A DNA stretch of 64,000 bases from Lewinellaceae bacterium (GTDB lineage: Bacteria; Bacteroidota; Bacteroidia; Chitinophagales; Saprospiraceae), in NCBI GenBank assembly GCA_020636355.1, contig JACJYB010000001.1, positions 310,001-374,000 of the forward strand, given 5' to 3'. Within the stretch, counting starts at the first letter, position 1; the number at the start of each line of letters is the position of its first letter. Position numbers and translations under genes: made by a program. This document shows, piece by piece, positions 53,929 through 63,296 of this stretch. The notes under the pieces are model-generated. The model was not told the origin of the DNA and did no database searches. It saw only the letters and a list, made by a program, of their open reading frames with translations.

Positions 53929-55359
53929 TCAGGGCAAATTCCTGCCATAATACAAAGACACCTCCCGCAACACCGGAACATCCTTGCTGTCCAGGATCCG
54001 GATCCGAATCTTCTCTGTGGTTAACGGGGGAAATCGCAGTAGCCGTTTGTGACCGATCGTCGTCTGTTTGGCAATCAATTGAAATTGACCGTCTTTCCAG
54101 ATGTCTACGGCAAAGGATTTTACACGCTGGCCGAGTGGTAAATATTCCTCCAAAGACAGGACATTAAACGTGTCCGCCGGATTGACCGGAATGATCAGTT
54201 CTGCCGTTTTGCCCGAGGCAGCCCAATAAGTATCCGGCTTGCCATCGGTCAGGTGGTCGGGTTGTGAACCGGGATCGGCATGATTCGTTGATGCCTGGAC
54301 CATGGCCTTCAGGATCAGGTTCTGTGCAAAAGCCTTATCAAGCATTTGGCGGAATTCCATCAGCCGGGTTGAGTCATTGGGATGGATCAGTCCTTCACGG
54401 TCGACCGGTACATTGAGCAGGAAGTTGCCATTGCGGCCCACGGAAGCGAAATAAATGTCTGTCAGTTCCTTCAGTGACTTAACCTGATCGTCGGTGGATG
54501 GACTGTAAAACCAACCAGGACGGATGGATACATCGCATTCGGCCGGAACCCATTTTTCACCGTCTTCATCGCCTCTGTTAAGCACGCTGGTAGGCGGCGA
54601 GCCTGCACCCGGCGTAAATCCGTCGATGTTAAGGGTACTCCAATTGGTGACCCCGGCATAGCCCCGCTCATTGCCTACCCAGCGGCAACCTGGACCAACA
54701 TCGCTAAACATAATGCAATGGGGATGGACGTCGGTTACCGTTTTATGAAACAGCGGCCAATCGTAGGTTTGCTTTTTGCCATTAGGCCCTTCTCCATTAG
54801 CTCCATCGAACCATTGTTCGAAAACATTCCCATAATTTTCATGGACTTCCCGCAGGGTATTGGCGTAGATCTGGTTGTATTCCGGAGTTCCATAGGCCGG
54901 ATGATTGCGGTCCCAGGGTGACAGGTACACCCCAAAGAGCAGCCCGTATTTCTTGCAGGCTTTGGACAACTCCCGCAGGACATCGCCTTTGCCATTTTTC
55001 CAGGCGCTTTCGCGAACGGTATGTGTTGAATATTTGCTGGGCCACAGGCAAAATCCGTCGTGATGCTTGGCCGTAATGATGATGCCCTTCATCCCGGCCT
55101 TTTTAGCCGTAGCGGCCCACTGATTGGCATCCAACCGGGTGGGATTGAAGACTTTAGGGTCTTCATTACCGAGGCCCCATTCTTTATCGGTAAACGTGTT
55201 GGGTCCAAAATGGATGAACATGTAATATTCCAGCTCCTGCCAGTTGAGCTGGTCGGCAGTAGGGAGCTGTCCATAAGGCTGGATGGACTGTGCCTGGCTA
55301 AGATCAATCGATCCGATCAGGAATAAAAAAGAAAGTATCCGGAAGTTGATTTTTTTCAT
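53929..55359 (-). CDS. Alpha-L-fucosidase, GH29
   Basis: 476 residues with signal peptide (MKKINFRILSFLFLIGSIDL..AQ). The catalytic barrel shows YYMFIHFGPNTF, IITAKHHDGFCLWPSK (H99-H100), and the nucleophile D185 in FEQWFDGANG. The domain ends near ASVGRNGNFLLNVPVDREG. The C-terminal 130 residues form a discoidin-like beta domain (TYWAASGKTAELIIPV). Periplasmic release of alpha-linked fucose. Length and motifs fit subfamily B enzymes with 1,3/1,4 preference, but this is not certain. Confidence 0.93.
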   Translation of the reverse strand: MKKINFRILSFLFLIGSIDLSQAQSIQPYGQLPTADQLNWQELEYYMFIHFGPNTFTDKEWGLGNEDPKVFNPTRLDANQWAATAKKAGMKGIIITAKHHDGFCLWPSKYSTHTVRESAWKNGKGDVLRELSKACKKYGLLFGVYLSPWDRNHPAYGTPEYNQIYANTLREVHENYGNVFEQWFDGANGEGPNGKKQTYDWPLFHKTVTDVHPHCIMFSDVGPGCRWVGNERGYAGVTNWSTLNIDGFTPGAGSPPTSVLNRGDEDGEKWVPAECDVSIRPGWFYSPSTDDQVKSLKELTDIYFASVGRNGNFLLNVPVDREGLIHPNDSTRLMEFRQMLDKAFAQNLILKAMVQASTNHADPGSQPDHLTDGKPDTYWAASGKTAELIIPVNPADTFNVLSLEEYLPLGQRVKSFAVDIWKDGQFQLIAKQTTIGHKRLLRFPPLTTEKIRIRILDSKDVPVLREVSLYYGRNLP

Positions 55360-55464
55360 GGCTTAAAGTCTTGCCGGGAAGTTAAACAAATATCAAGAAA
55401 TCACCTTTTGCTTCATTTCCGCTCCTCCTTCATTTTTTGTTAATTGCACTAAAGGAACGATCGT

Positions 55465-56942
55465 ATGAAACTCATTTCACGGGCCAACCAATACGCAGAC
55501 CGGATTGCAATCCTTGCTCACGGCCAAACCCATACCTACGGGAAATTATTGGATGAATCAGGTCAATTGGCCTGTTTGCTTCTCGGGGATTCTTCAGACC
55601 TTGATGAAGAGCGGATAGCCTTCATGGTCCCCCCGGGATACGATTATGTGCGTGTGCAATGGGCCATCTGGCGGGCAGGAGGCATTGCCGTTCCTTTGTG
55701 CCTGACGTATCCGTTGCCTTCGCTGGCGTATGTGTTACAAGATACCGGAGCCAGGACGATAATAGTCGCCAGACTGTACGCGGATCTACTGCAGGATTAT
55801 GCCCGTGAAAACGAGTTGCGGTTCCTGATCCTCGAAGATTTGCTGCCGGTTGCGAAGAAGCCATTACCTGACATCACTTCCGGACGCCGGGCCATGATCC
55901 TGTATACCAGTGGTACCACTAATTTGCCCAAGGGTGTTGTCAGCACACATGGAAACCTGGAGGCACAGATCGCCATGTTGGTTGATGCCTGGGAATGGTC
56001 CGCCGATGACCGTATCCTGTGCATATTACCTTTGCATCATGTACACGGCATTGTCAATGTGATCGGATGCGCCTTGTGGTGCGGAGCCAGTGTAGTTTTT
56101 CAACCTAAATTTGACCCACAATCTGTATTTCGGTCCTTCCGGGAGGACAGCTTGACCTTGTTTATGGCGGTGCCTACCATTTATTACAAGCTTATCGCCT
56201 ACTTTGACCAATTATCTCCGGAAGAACAGGAATCGCTGACTTCCTCCATGCAGGCCTTCCGGTTGATGGTATCCGGATCAGCTGCATTGCCGGTTTCCGT
56301 CATGGAGCGGTGGCAAGTCCTGAGTGGACACCGTCTGCTGGAACGGTATGGGATGACCGAGATGGGTATGGCTATTTCCAATCCTTACCACGGTGAACGT
56401 CGGCCGGGCCATATCGGGCAGGCACTGCCTGGGGTGACCGTCCGGTTGGTGGATGAAAACAACCTGGTGGTCCCGGATGGTGATGCCGGTGAGATCCAGG
56501 TAAAGGCGCTAATGTATTCCACGAATATTGGAAGAAACCTAATGCAACCCGGGAGACATTTACGGAAGACGGCTGGTTCAAGACCGGAGACATTGCGATT
56601 CTTGATGATGGGTATTACCGGATCCTGGGGCGTAGCTCAGTAGACATCATCAAGTCCGGCGGGTATAAGATCTCGGCACTGGAGATTGAGGAAGTCCTGC
56701 GTACGCATCCGCAGATCAGGGATTGTGCTGTGGTGGGGATCCCTGACGACGAATGGGGCGAGCTGGTGGTGGCTGCTCTCATACCGGCTGGTGCGGAAGT
56801 ATTGGACACCGATTTGCTGGATCCGTGGATTCGGGAGCGTTTACCGGCCTACCGTATACCCCGCAGATACCTGGTGGTGGAAGACCTGCCCCGTAATGCC
56901 ATGGGTAAGGTGACAAAGAAAGAGGTGAGGAAGTTGTTTTAA
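55465..56942 (+). CDS. matB: Malonyl-CoA synthetase-like acyl-CoA ligase, frameshifted
   Basis: The 5' frame carries the adenylation motif ILYTSGTTNLPKGV (near 147), LPLHHVHGIVNVI, and LLERYGMTEMGMA, typical of MatB. The frame breaks after IQVKALM, and the next frame runs VFHEYWKKPNATRETFTEDG, KTGDIAILDDGYYRILGRSS, IKSGGYKISALEIEEVL and the catalytic lysine in NAMGKVTKKEV. One missing G after 56514 restores about 492 residues. MatB activates malonate (or methylmalonate) with CoA and ATP. The MadLM transporter genes downstream support malonate. Malonyl-CoA decarboxylase is not in the window. Confidence 0.85.
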
Positions 56943-56973
56943 AAGAGCTGTTTTATTTAAGGATATAATTTTT

Positions 56974-57128
56974 GCCACGAATTACACGAATTACACGAAT
57001 AACACGAATTGGGATATTAGCTGCAACGTTAAAGCAACTAATGTTGTCCTAGGATTGTAACGGAAACATTATTCGTACCATCGCCTAAGTGCTCCTGAGT
57101 GTTCTTAGTGCCTTAGTGGTTATATAAC
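56974..57128 (-). repeat. Composite dispersed element, copy 2 (inverted relative to copy 1)
   Basis: On the minus strand it reads ATAACCACTAAGGCACTAAG, about 100 bases of spacer, then repeated ATTCGTG units ending ATTCGTGTAATTCGTGGCA. Order and polarity equal those at 7119-7316. It fills the gap between the matB and madL genes. Confidence 0.72.
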
Positions 57129-57185
57129 ACAGCATGTTTAGCCCAAATTGTCTATTTTGGTGATAACCTATAAAGAATTCTTGGA

Positions 57186-57563
57186 ATGCTGATTTATGGT
57201 GTAGCGGTGCTGGCGGGATGTTACCTCCTGGGGCAATTGACCGGAGAAATATTGGGCAGGTTGCTGCATATCGATGCCAATGTTGGTGGGGTAGGCTTTG
57301 CCATGCTTTTCCTGATCCTGATCTCTCACTGGATGCAGGAGCGGAAATTATTTACTACCGACATGGAACAGGGAGCCCTTTTCTGGAGCAAAATGTACAT
57401 TCCCGTGATCGTGGCTATGTCGGCTATTCAAAATGTACAGGGAGCCCTTAGCGGCGGATTGGTGGCCATTCTGGCCGGGGTCATTCCTACAGCGGCGGCA
57501 TTCCTGATGATTCCTTTGCTGGCCAAATTATTTCACGCCCATCCTGAAACCACGACACCATGA
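57186..57563 (+). CDS. madL: Malonate transporter subunit MadL
   Basis: 125 residues with four membrane helices. It has the features of MadL: GVAVLAGCYLLGQLTGEILG, NVGGVGFAMLFLIL, FWSKMYIPVIVAMSAIQNV, AGVIPTAAAFLMIPLL. MadL and MadM together form a malonate:proton or sodium importer in the inner membrane. The stop overlaps the MadM start by 4 bp. Confidence 0.92.
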   Translation: MLIYGVAVLAGCYLLGQLTGEILGRLLHIDANVGGVGFAMLFLILISHWMQERKLFTTDMEQGALFWSKMYIPVIVAMSAIQNVQGALSGGLVAILAGVIPTAAAFLMIPLLAKLFHAHPETTTP

Positions 57564-58320
57564 GCTGGATTCAGGATTTATTGGTGAAGAACGGATTGGT
57601 GGTTGCTTTTTTGGCTACAGGGGTCCTGATGCTGTTAACCCATTGGCTGGGCAAGCGCTTTACCGGTGGACGGATCCGGGTTCAGCCATAGCCATCTTCT
57701 TTGGTCTCGTGCTGGCCTACCTGGGCGGGCGCATTACCGGAGGAAAGAAGGGGATTGCTGACATTCCCGGGCTTTCAGGTTTCAGCCTGATGGGAGGCGC
57801 TATGTTTCGCGACTTTACCATTGTGGCTACTGCAATGGGGGCGAGCCTGGTCAAGATCAGGCAGGCTGGTTTGGCTGGAGCCATAGCGTTGTTGCTGGGC
57901 ATTTTGGTCGCCTTCATCTTTGGCGCCGGTGTTGCGATCGCCATGGGCTACCGGGATGCAGTCAGTATAACCACGATTGGCGGCGGCGCCTGCACCTTCA
58001 TCATCGGACCGGTCACCGGTGGAGCGCTGGGTGCTTCCTCCGAGGTCATCACCATCAGCATCGCAGCAGGGTTGGTCAAGTCTATCCTGGTAACCATCGC
58101 CACACCCATGGTAGCACAATACATCGGGTTGAATAATTCGAAGACGGCTATGATCTATGGCGGACTGATCGGTACCACCAGCGGTGTTGCTGCCGGGTTG
58201 GCGGCTACGGACCCGAAGCTGGTTCCCTACGGAGCTTTGACAGCAACGTTTTATACCGGGCTTGGTTGTCTGCTTTGTCCGTCGATTTTGTATCTGCTGG
58301 TCGGATGGATCTACTCGTGA
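57560..58320 (+). CDS. madM: Malonate transporter subunit MadM, frameshifted
   Basis: ATG 57560 reads MSWIQDLLVKNGLVVAFLAT and breaks after GGRIR. The second frame runs GSAIAIFFGLVLAYLGGRIT, GLSGFSLMGGAMFRDFTIVA, GGGACTFIIGPVTG and GASSEVITISIAAGLVKSI. Adding one G in the GGG run at 57678-57680 gives 253 residues, the usual MadM length, with about nine helices. Partner of MadL in malonate uptake. Confidence 0.9.
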
Positions 58321-58365
58321 GCCCATACCTATTGAGAACCGTCTGATGGATGGTTTTCCTGCCTT

Positions 58366-59165
58366 TCAATGACACATTACCATCTGGTCTTTCCACCAGG
58401 GTTCGACGCGGTGTACATCATCGCCAAGGCCGGTAAACAAGACCAGCCAGTCATCCACTTGTTTGAGTTCTCCGCAGATGTACAGTTGATCAGCCAGATA
58501 TGGCGTTATGCGATCTTGCAGCGATTCTCCGTTTTGGTCCACAATCAACGCATAATTAAGATTTCCGCGGGCATCCTGCATTCTCAATACGGCTGGGATG
58601 CCGCCTGAAATGCATCGGATGGCGCACGAGCGATGGGTTTTACCACAACCGGGCTTCATGACCCCGAAAGCACATTTAGGGTCTAAAATTTCACCGGCCA
58701 GCTTTTGCCATCCAAGGTTCCGGAATTCAGCCACATAGGTTGTATCGTGGCCCAGCCACCCTGGAAGGCTGCAACACCATTGGTCAACTCAATACCTGTT
58801 TGCCATCGTCCTCTATCAGCGTACCCTCCAGGGCTACCCAACGCCCGTTTAGCGGTTGTTCAAGGATATCCACAGGGATTCGATGGTCGATTCTGCTCCA
58901 TGTTTGCCGGCGCCTACCAATAAAATGGAATTCCAGCCCGTACCATTGGGTACTTTAAGCATAGGGGCTGGTTTCATCACCAGCACGCCTTCGAAGGTCC
59001 TCAATTGGCCATAATAAAAGACGCCGTTGGCAAAGGTTGCTGACCCAACACCCATCCCATAGCAACCAGGGCACCGGCCAGGCTAAACACCCAAACAGCG
59101 TTTTTAAGAAATCGGCCGGGTTTACTTTCTTGCCAGCCGATGTAAAATGGATTGCTGTCTTCCAT
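58366..59165 (-). CDS. Conserved membrane-anchored protein with Cys/His motif, frameshifted four times
   Basis: ATG 59165 starts MEDSNPFYIGWQESKPGRFL and one membrane helix, continued in other frames by FANGVFYYGQLRTFEGVLVM, ILEQPLNGRWVALEGTLIED and finally LAGEILDPKCAFGVMKPG, CGKTHRSCAIRCISGGIPAV. Single added bases in short runs (near 59031, 58870, 58799 and 58751) join all pieces into about 264 residues. The DPKC..GVMKPG.GK.HR.CA.RCI.GGIP pattern recurs in hypothetical proteins of many bacteria and looks like a redox or metal site. Convergent with the madM gene. Confidence 0.62.
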
Positions 59166-59232
59166 GGGAACAAGTTAGTAATTAGGTTGGGAAAAATTGA
59201 TACACCGGGAAGCACGGAGGGTATGGATTAAA

Positions 59233-59263
59233 AATGTTGAATGTTGAATGCTTTCTGTTGAAT
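59233..59263 (+). repeat. TTGAATG array
   Basis: Three to four units, the last ones diverged (CTTTCTGTTGAAT), in the divergent space between the conserved hypothetical gene and the tctC-like gene. Unlike the other arrays it is not directly after a stop codon. Confidence 0.65.
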
Positions 59264-59404
59264 AAGGGTGAAGGGATGCGCTCGTTTAAGGAAAATGTAG
59301 AGATGCTCGACTGTGCCCGTTTTAGACATCACGGAGCTGGAAACAATTTCCCAAATCCTGAATCTCAAAGCCTCAATCTTAAATCAATTCCTTATCTTTT
59401 CTCC

Positions 59405-60408
59405 ATGATTACGGATATGAAAAGCGCGTGGTGGCCCAGAAGGACATTCCATCTATTTGTTGTATTGTTGGTTGGTTGGCAGTGTAACATGCCTGCCGAT
59501 GATGCCACCACCTTCCCTGGCCGGCCCATCACCTATATCGTACCCTGGTCTCCCGGCGGTATGACCGATATCAGTTCGCGTGCATTGGCAGCTGTTTTGC
59601 AAAAGCACCTGGGCGTTGCGGTCAATGTCGTAAACCGTACCGGGGGAGGTGGTGTGGTAGGACATCTGGCCTTGAGCCAGGCAGCGCCTGATGGCTATAC
59701 CATCGGTGCTATGACGGTGGAGATCACCATGATGCATTATCTTGGAATGACTGACTTGACCGCCAACAATTTTACGCCTTTATCCCTGGTCATTGACAAC
59801 GCGGCTGCCTTGACGGTCAAGGCTGATGCTCCTATCAGACCTTTGCAGACCTGTTGGAGGCCTTGCGTGAACATCCGGGCGACTTGCAGGCTTCCGGGAC
59901 AGCACGTGGTGGCATCTGGGACCTCGCCCGCATCGGTTTTCTTCAGGAGGCCGGAATGGATGAGTCCGCCATGCCCTGGGTGCCCAGCCAGGGAGCAGCA
60001 CCTGCCTTGCAGGAACTCATTGCCGGTGGAATTGAGGTGGTGGTAGCTTCTCTCTCCGAAGTGGATGGATTGCGCAGAGCTGGTGAAGTAAGGCCTTTGG
60101 TTGTTATGTCCGATGAGAGGTTGCCTTCTTTTCCGGATGTTCCTACGCTTAAAGAAAATGGCATCAACTGGGTATCCAGCGGATGGGTTACAGTTAGCGC
60201 TCCAGCTCATTTGCCAACGGCGATCAAAGAAAAGCTGGATGCCGCCATCAAGGCCTCTCTGACCGATGCAGAATTTACCCAGGCTTTGGCAGCTGCCGGT
60301 TCTAATGTCCGGATGCTGCAGGGAGATGCTCTGGTTCAATTTATAACTACCGCCGATTTGCAACATGGTGAGACAATGGCTAAAGCCGGATTAAAAGCAA
60401 AACAATGA
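59405..60408 (+). CDS. tctC: Tripartite tricarboxylate transporter substrate-binding protein (TctC/Bug family), lipoprotein, frameshifted
   Basis: Starts at ATG 59405 or 59417; the latter gives the export signal RRTFHLFVVLLVGWQC. The Bug fold follows: ITYIVPWSPGGMTDISSRAL, VVNRTGGGGVVGHLALSQA, DGYTIGAMTVE. The frame breaks after KADAPI; the second frame reads ADLLEALREHPGDLQASGTA, PSQGAAPALQELIAGGIEVV, FPDVPTLKENGINW. One missing T in the TTT run at 59842-59844 restores 334 residues. Captures a carboxylate in the periplasm. A lipid anchor is unusual, since proteobacterial TctC proteins are free in the periplasm. Confidence 0.86.
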
Positions 60409-60827
60409 GCGCTGTATCCATTCAGCGTATTTGGGGTGCAGCACTGACCCTGTGGGGTGTTGCCATCCTTTTGGTTGCCAGACAGTTTCCTCGCCTGGCG
60501 GATCATCACCCAGGACCTGCGTTATTTCCTGCGGTGGTGGGCTCTGGCTTTGTGATCACTGGTATTTTATTGGTCCTCCTCAAGCCTCAGGATGCTGCCT
60601 GGAAACCTATCACCCTCGAATGGCACCGGGGGCTGATCGCCCTGGGCTTATGTTTACTATTGCCGTGGGTCGCTTTCATGGCCGGATTTATGATTCCACT
60701 GGCAATAGTCGTTGCCGTGGTCGCCTGGCTGGCGGGATTAAGCTGGTGGAAGGCATTGATCGCCGGTAGCTTAACCGGAGTGGTCATATTTTATCTGTTC
60801 ACCAATTTATTACGAGTGCCCTTATGA
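60405..60827 (+). CDS. tctB: TctB-like small membrane subunit
   Basis: 140 residues with four helices: RIWGAALTLWGVAILLVA, GPALFPAVVGSGFVITGILL, LLPWVAFMAGFMIPLAIV, LIAGSLTGVVIFYLFTNLL. The HHPGPALFP stretch before helix two and the F-x-x-L-L-x-V-P-L ending are typical of TctB. Overlaps its neighbours by 4 bp on both sides. Confidence 0.88.
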   Translation: MSAVSIQRIWGAALTLWGVAILLVARQFPRLADHHPGPALFPAVVGSGFVITGILLVLLKPQDAAWKPITLEWHRGLIALGLCLLLPWVAFMAGFMIPLAIVVAVVAWLAGLSWWKALIAGSLTGVVIFYLFTNLLRVPL

Positions 60828-62296
60828 GTGGACTGTTCAGTTGGGAAGGTATTCTGGCTTTGTTGTTGGGCGGGCTTTACGGGGCGCTATTTGGGGCCAT
60901 ACCGGGGTTGACGGCAACCTTGGCAGTGGCCTTATTCATTCCAGTTGCTTTTTTTCTGGATCCTGCGGTCGCTTTACCAGCGATAATTGCCATATCTACC
61001 GTGGCCATCTTTGCGGGTGATGTAAGCTCCACCGTAGCCAAGATCCCCGGGACCCCTGCCAGTGCTGCTTATTTTGAATCGTTGTTCCGCTTGTCAAGGC
61101 GGGAAGGCCCTCTGTACAGCTTAGGCATCAGTGCAATCGGTTCGGCGGTCGGGGGACTTATTGGCTCGTTACTGCTGATTCTTACTGCCTCCGTAATCAT
61201 TAAAGTTGCCAGGCAATTCAGTTCTTTCGAGTACTTCTGGATAGCTGTTCTGGGACTGACAGCGGGACTTTTTGCCTCCGGCGGGTCTACCCTCAAAGCC
61301 ATGGCTTCCTTGCTGGTCGGACTGTTCTTCGCACTGGTGGGCGTAGATCCTACCCTGGGTTATGCACGGTTTAGTTTTGGCAATGCCCAGTTGCTTGGAG
61401 GGTTGAACTACATCGTGGTCATGATCGGTCTGTTTGGTTTTTCAGAAGTGCTTACGCAGCTATGGGAGCCGGATAAAGAACAGGATGAAGTTAAAATGGC
61501 GCGGCAGACAGCCAGGGCATTCTTCGGCCGGCCATGGGGGCTGATTCTACGGGAAAAAGCATTGGTGTTTCGGTCTTCCTTATTGGGCGTACTGGTTGGC
61601 TTTCTGCCCGGCGCCGGGGCCGATATTGGCTCGTGGGTGTCCTGTAGCCTGGAGCGGATCCGGCAGATACGAAGCGGCAAGGAGGAGCGCGATGACACCA
61701 TTCTGCTGGCGGGAACCACGTCCAACAATGCCGCGGTGGCCAGTGCCTGGATTCCTGCTTTGTCGCTGGGATTACCCGGGGACACCATCACCGCGATCGT
61801 ATTGGGCATCTTCATGATGAAAGGCATCAGCCCGGGGCCTCTGTTGTTTGACCAGCAGCCGCACTTGATCCAAAGCCTGTATGGCACCTTCATCGTTTGT
61901 AATCTGCTGTTGTTGCCGCTCTATGGTTATCTGGCGGCTCTTCTGGCCAGGAAATTACTGCATGTCTCCAAACCATTATTGCTCTCGGTGATCACCGGTC
62001 TGTGCATTGTAGGCGCTTATGCCATCAACCACGAGATCCGGGATATATGGGTGATGGCTGGAATGGGCGTATTGGCCTATGCGCTCAAGCGTGGTGGATT
62101 TCCTCTGGCGCAGATCGTATTGGGCATGGTCCTGGGACCATTGCTGGAACAGAATTTCATGGTCAGCGCGATCAAATCCAGATGGGATATTACCAGCTTT
62201 TTTGACCGACCGTTAGCGCTGGGGCTGATGCTGGCGACGTTGGTGATCATTGGGGTTGGAATCAGGTTTAAACATCGCGTTGGAGCAAATACCTGA
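60824..62296 (+). CDS. tctA: Tripartite tricarboxylate transporter permease TctA
   Basis: 490 residues, about twelve helices. Signature blocks GALFGAIPGLTATLAVALFI, AGDVSSTVAKIPGTPASAAY, FLPGAGADIGSWVSCSLERI and LSLGLPGDTITAIVLGIF are all present. Together with TctB and TctC it forms a sodium- or proton-coupled carboxylate importer. The substrate cannot be read; the MatB/Mad genes upstream point to a dicarboxylate. Confidence 0.93.
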   Translation: MSGLFSWEGILALLLGGLYGALFGAIPGLTATLAVALFIPVAFFLDPAVALPAIIAISTVAIFAGDVSSTVAKIPGTPASAAYFESLFRLSRREGPLYSLGISAIGSAVGGLIGSLLLILTASVIIKVARQFSSFEYFWIAVLGLTAGLFASGGSTLKAMASLLVGLFFALVGVDPTLGYARFSFGNAQLLGGLNYIVVMIGLFGFSEVLTQLWEPDKEQDEVKMARQTARAFFGRPWGLILREKALVFRSSLLGVLVGFLPGAGADIGSWVSCSLERIRQIRSGKEERDDTILLAGTTSNNAAVASAWIPALSLGLPGDTITAIVLGIFMMKGISPGPLLFDQQPHLIQSLYGTFIVCNLLLLPLYGYLAALLARKLLHVSKPLLLSVITGLCIVGAYAINHEIRDIWVMAGMGVLAYALKRGGFPLAQIVLGMVLGPLLEQNFMVSAIKSRWDITSFFDRPLALGLMLATLVIIGVGIRFKHRVGANT

Positions 62297-62435
62297 CCGG
62301 TTGATCCCGAAATTATCCCGGAGAACTCCTTCCCTGGTATTGCTTTGATTTCATGCAAAGACAATAAGATGCCAATATTATATTGGATCATGACCCTTAG
62401 TGCTCGAGGTGTCCTCTATTACGTAGTGTTTATCA

Positions 62436-62475
62436 ATTCACCCTTCAACATTCACCCTTCAGCATTTCACCCAGC
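62436..62475 (-). repeat. Diverged TTGAATG-type array, inverted
   Basis: On the minus strand reads AAATGCTGAAGGGTGAATGT followed by TGAAGGGTGAATTG, a variant of the same array family (GGGTGAATG units). It lies in the 245-bp space between convergent tctA and GNAT genes, which otherwise holds nothing recognisable. Confidence 0.55.
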
Positions 62476-62540
62476 GTATCCCCCAATGCGGTTGAAGATC
62501 ATCTCCGGCCTCCATGGTTTTTTTTCTGCTCCCAAAACCA

Positions 62541-63293
62541 TCAGTTGTGCCGTTCGGAAAACGGTGTACTGACGATGGGACAGGTAGTGACACAACCATA
62601 CATTGGCCTCGGAATGACCAGGTAAGACTTGCCCGATGACTGGCGGCGTGTAAGCAGAGCCAGCCCGTCTTCGGTATTGGTGGCGATAGTTAATCCGTCC
62701 CCTAACCTGGGCAGATAAAATCCCGTGATGGATTTGTTTTCTGTCGATGTGGTTACCATCCCATCGGATAGGAAAGGGGAGAGCATCTGGCTGCGGTCCT
62801 CGCCACTTGCAAGTTGATCCAGGTTGAAAACCTGAGGGTGATCTTGCTTTTTGATACGCCTTAACTTATTCGATCCTGCCTGCTCCAGTGGTATTCCGGT
62901 TTTAAAAAATAAATACCTGCCCTGATCTAGAAACCCCAGTCGTCGATAGACAGGCGCTCCCTGTTCAGTGGCTAATAGCCAAATCTGGGTTATACCCAGG
63001 CTATTCGCATGGTTGATCCCGTATTTAGTGAGTGTCTGGCCCAAGCCTTGACGTTGGTAATCCGGATGGACGATGATATTGCCCAGCCACGCCGTAGTGC
63101 CAAAACGGATCACTTCCCCGACACCGACAGGCAGTCCGTCTTCTCGTTTAATGACGTAGGCGAAGAAATATTCGTAACCAAGATGACGACTGAAGACCAG
63201 TCGGATATCATTCCAGTCTGGCGGTTGTAATGCCTCCAACAAGGGTATGTCCTGTCTGGTTAAAGGTGAAATTTGCCAAACAGGGGAACGCAT
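62541..63293 (-). CDS. GNAT-family N-acetyltransferase
   Basis: 250 residues in two parts. Residues 1-130 are a GNAT fold with the acetyl-CoA loop DYQRQGLGQTLTKYG after WLGNIIVHP and the late GAPVYRRLGF strand. The C-terminal part (about 140-250) is a second domain found in a GNAT subgroup with an Acetyltransf_18-like tail (LPRLGDGLTIATNTEDGLAL). Substrate unknown. Confidence 0.85.
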   Translation of the reverse strand: MRSPVWQISPLTRQDIPLLEALQPPDWNDIRLVFSRHLGYEYFFAYVIKREDGLPVGVGEVIRFGTTAWLGNIIVHPDYQRQGLGQTLTKYGINHANSLGITQIWLLATEQGAPVYRRLGFLDQGRYLFFKTGIPLEQAGSNKLRRIKKQDHPQVFNLDQLASGEDRSQMLSPFLSDGMVTTSTENKSITGFYLPRLGDGLTIATNTEDGLALLTRRQSSGKSYLVIPRPMYGCVTTCPIVSTPFSERHN

Positions 63294-63296
63294 CGA

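Noticed and set aside
8539..60408. Programmed frameshifting as the cause of split genes
   Set aside because: Breaks occur in unrelated genes at ordinary short runs without slippery heptamers or stimulatory structures; sequence error explains all with less.
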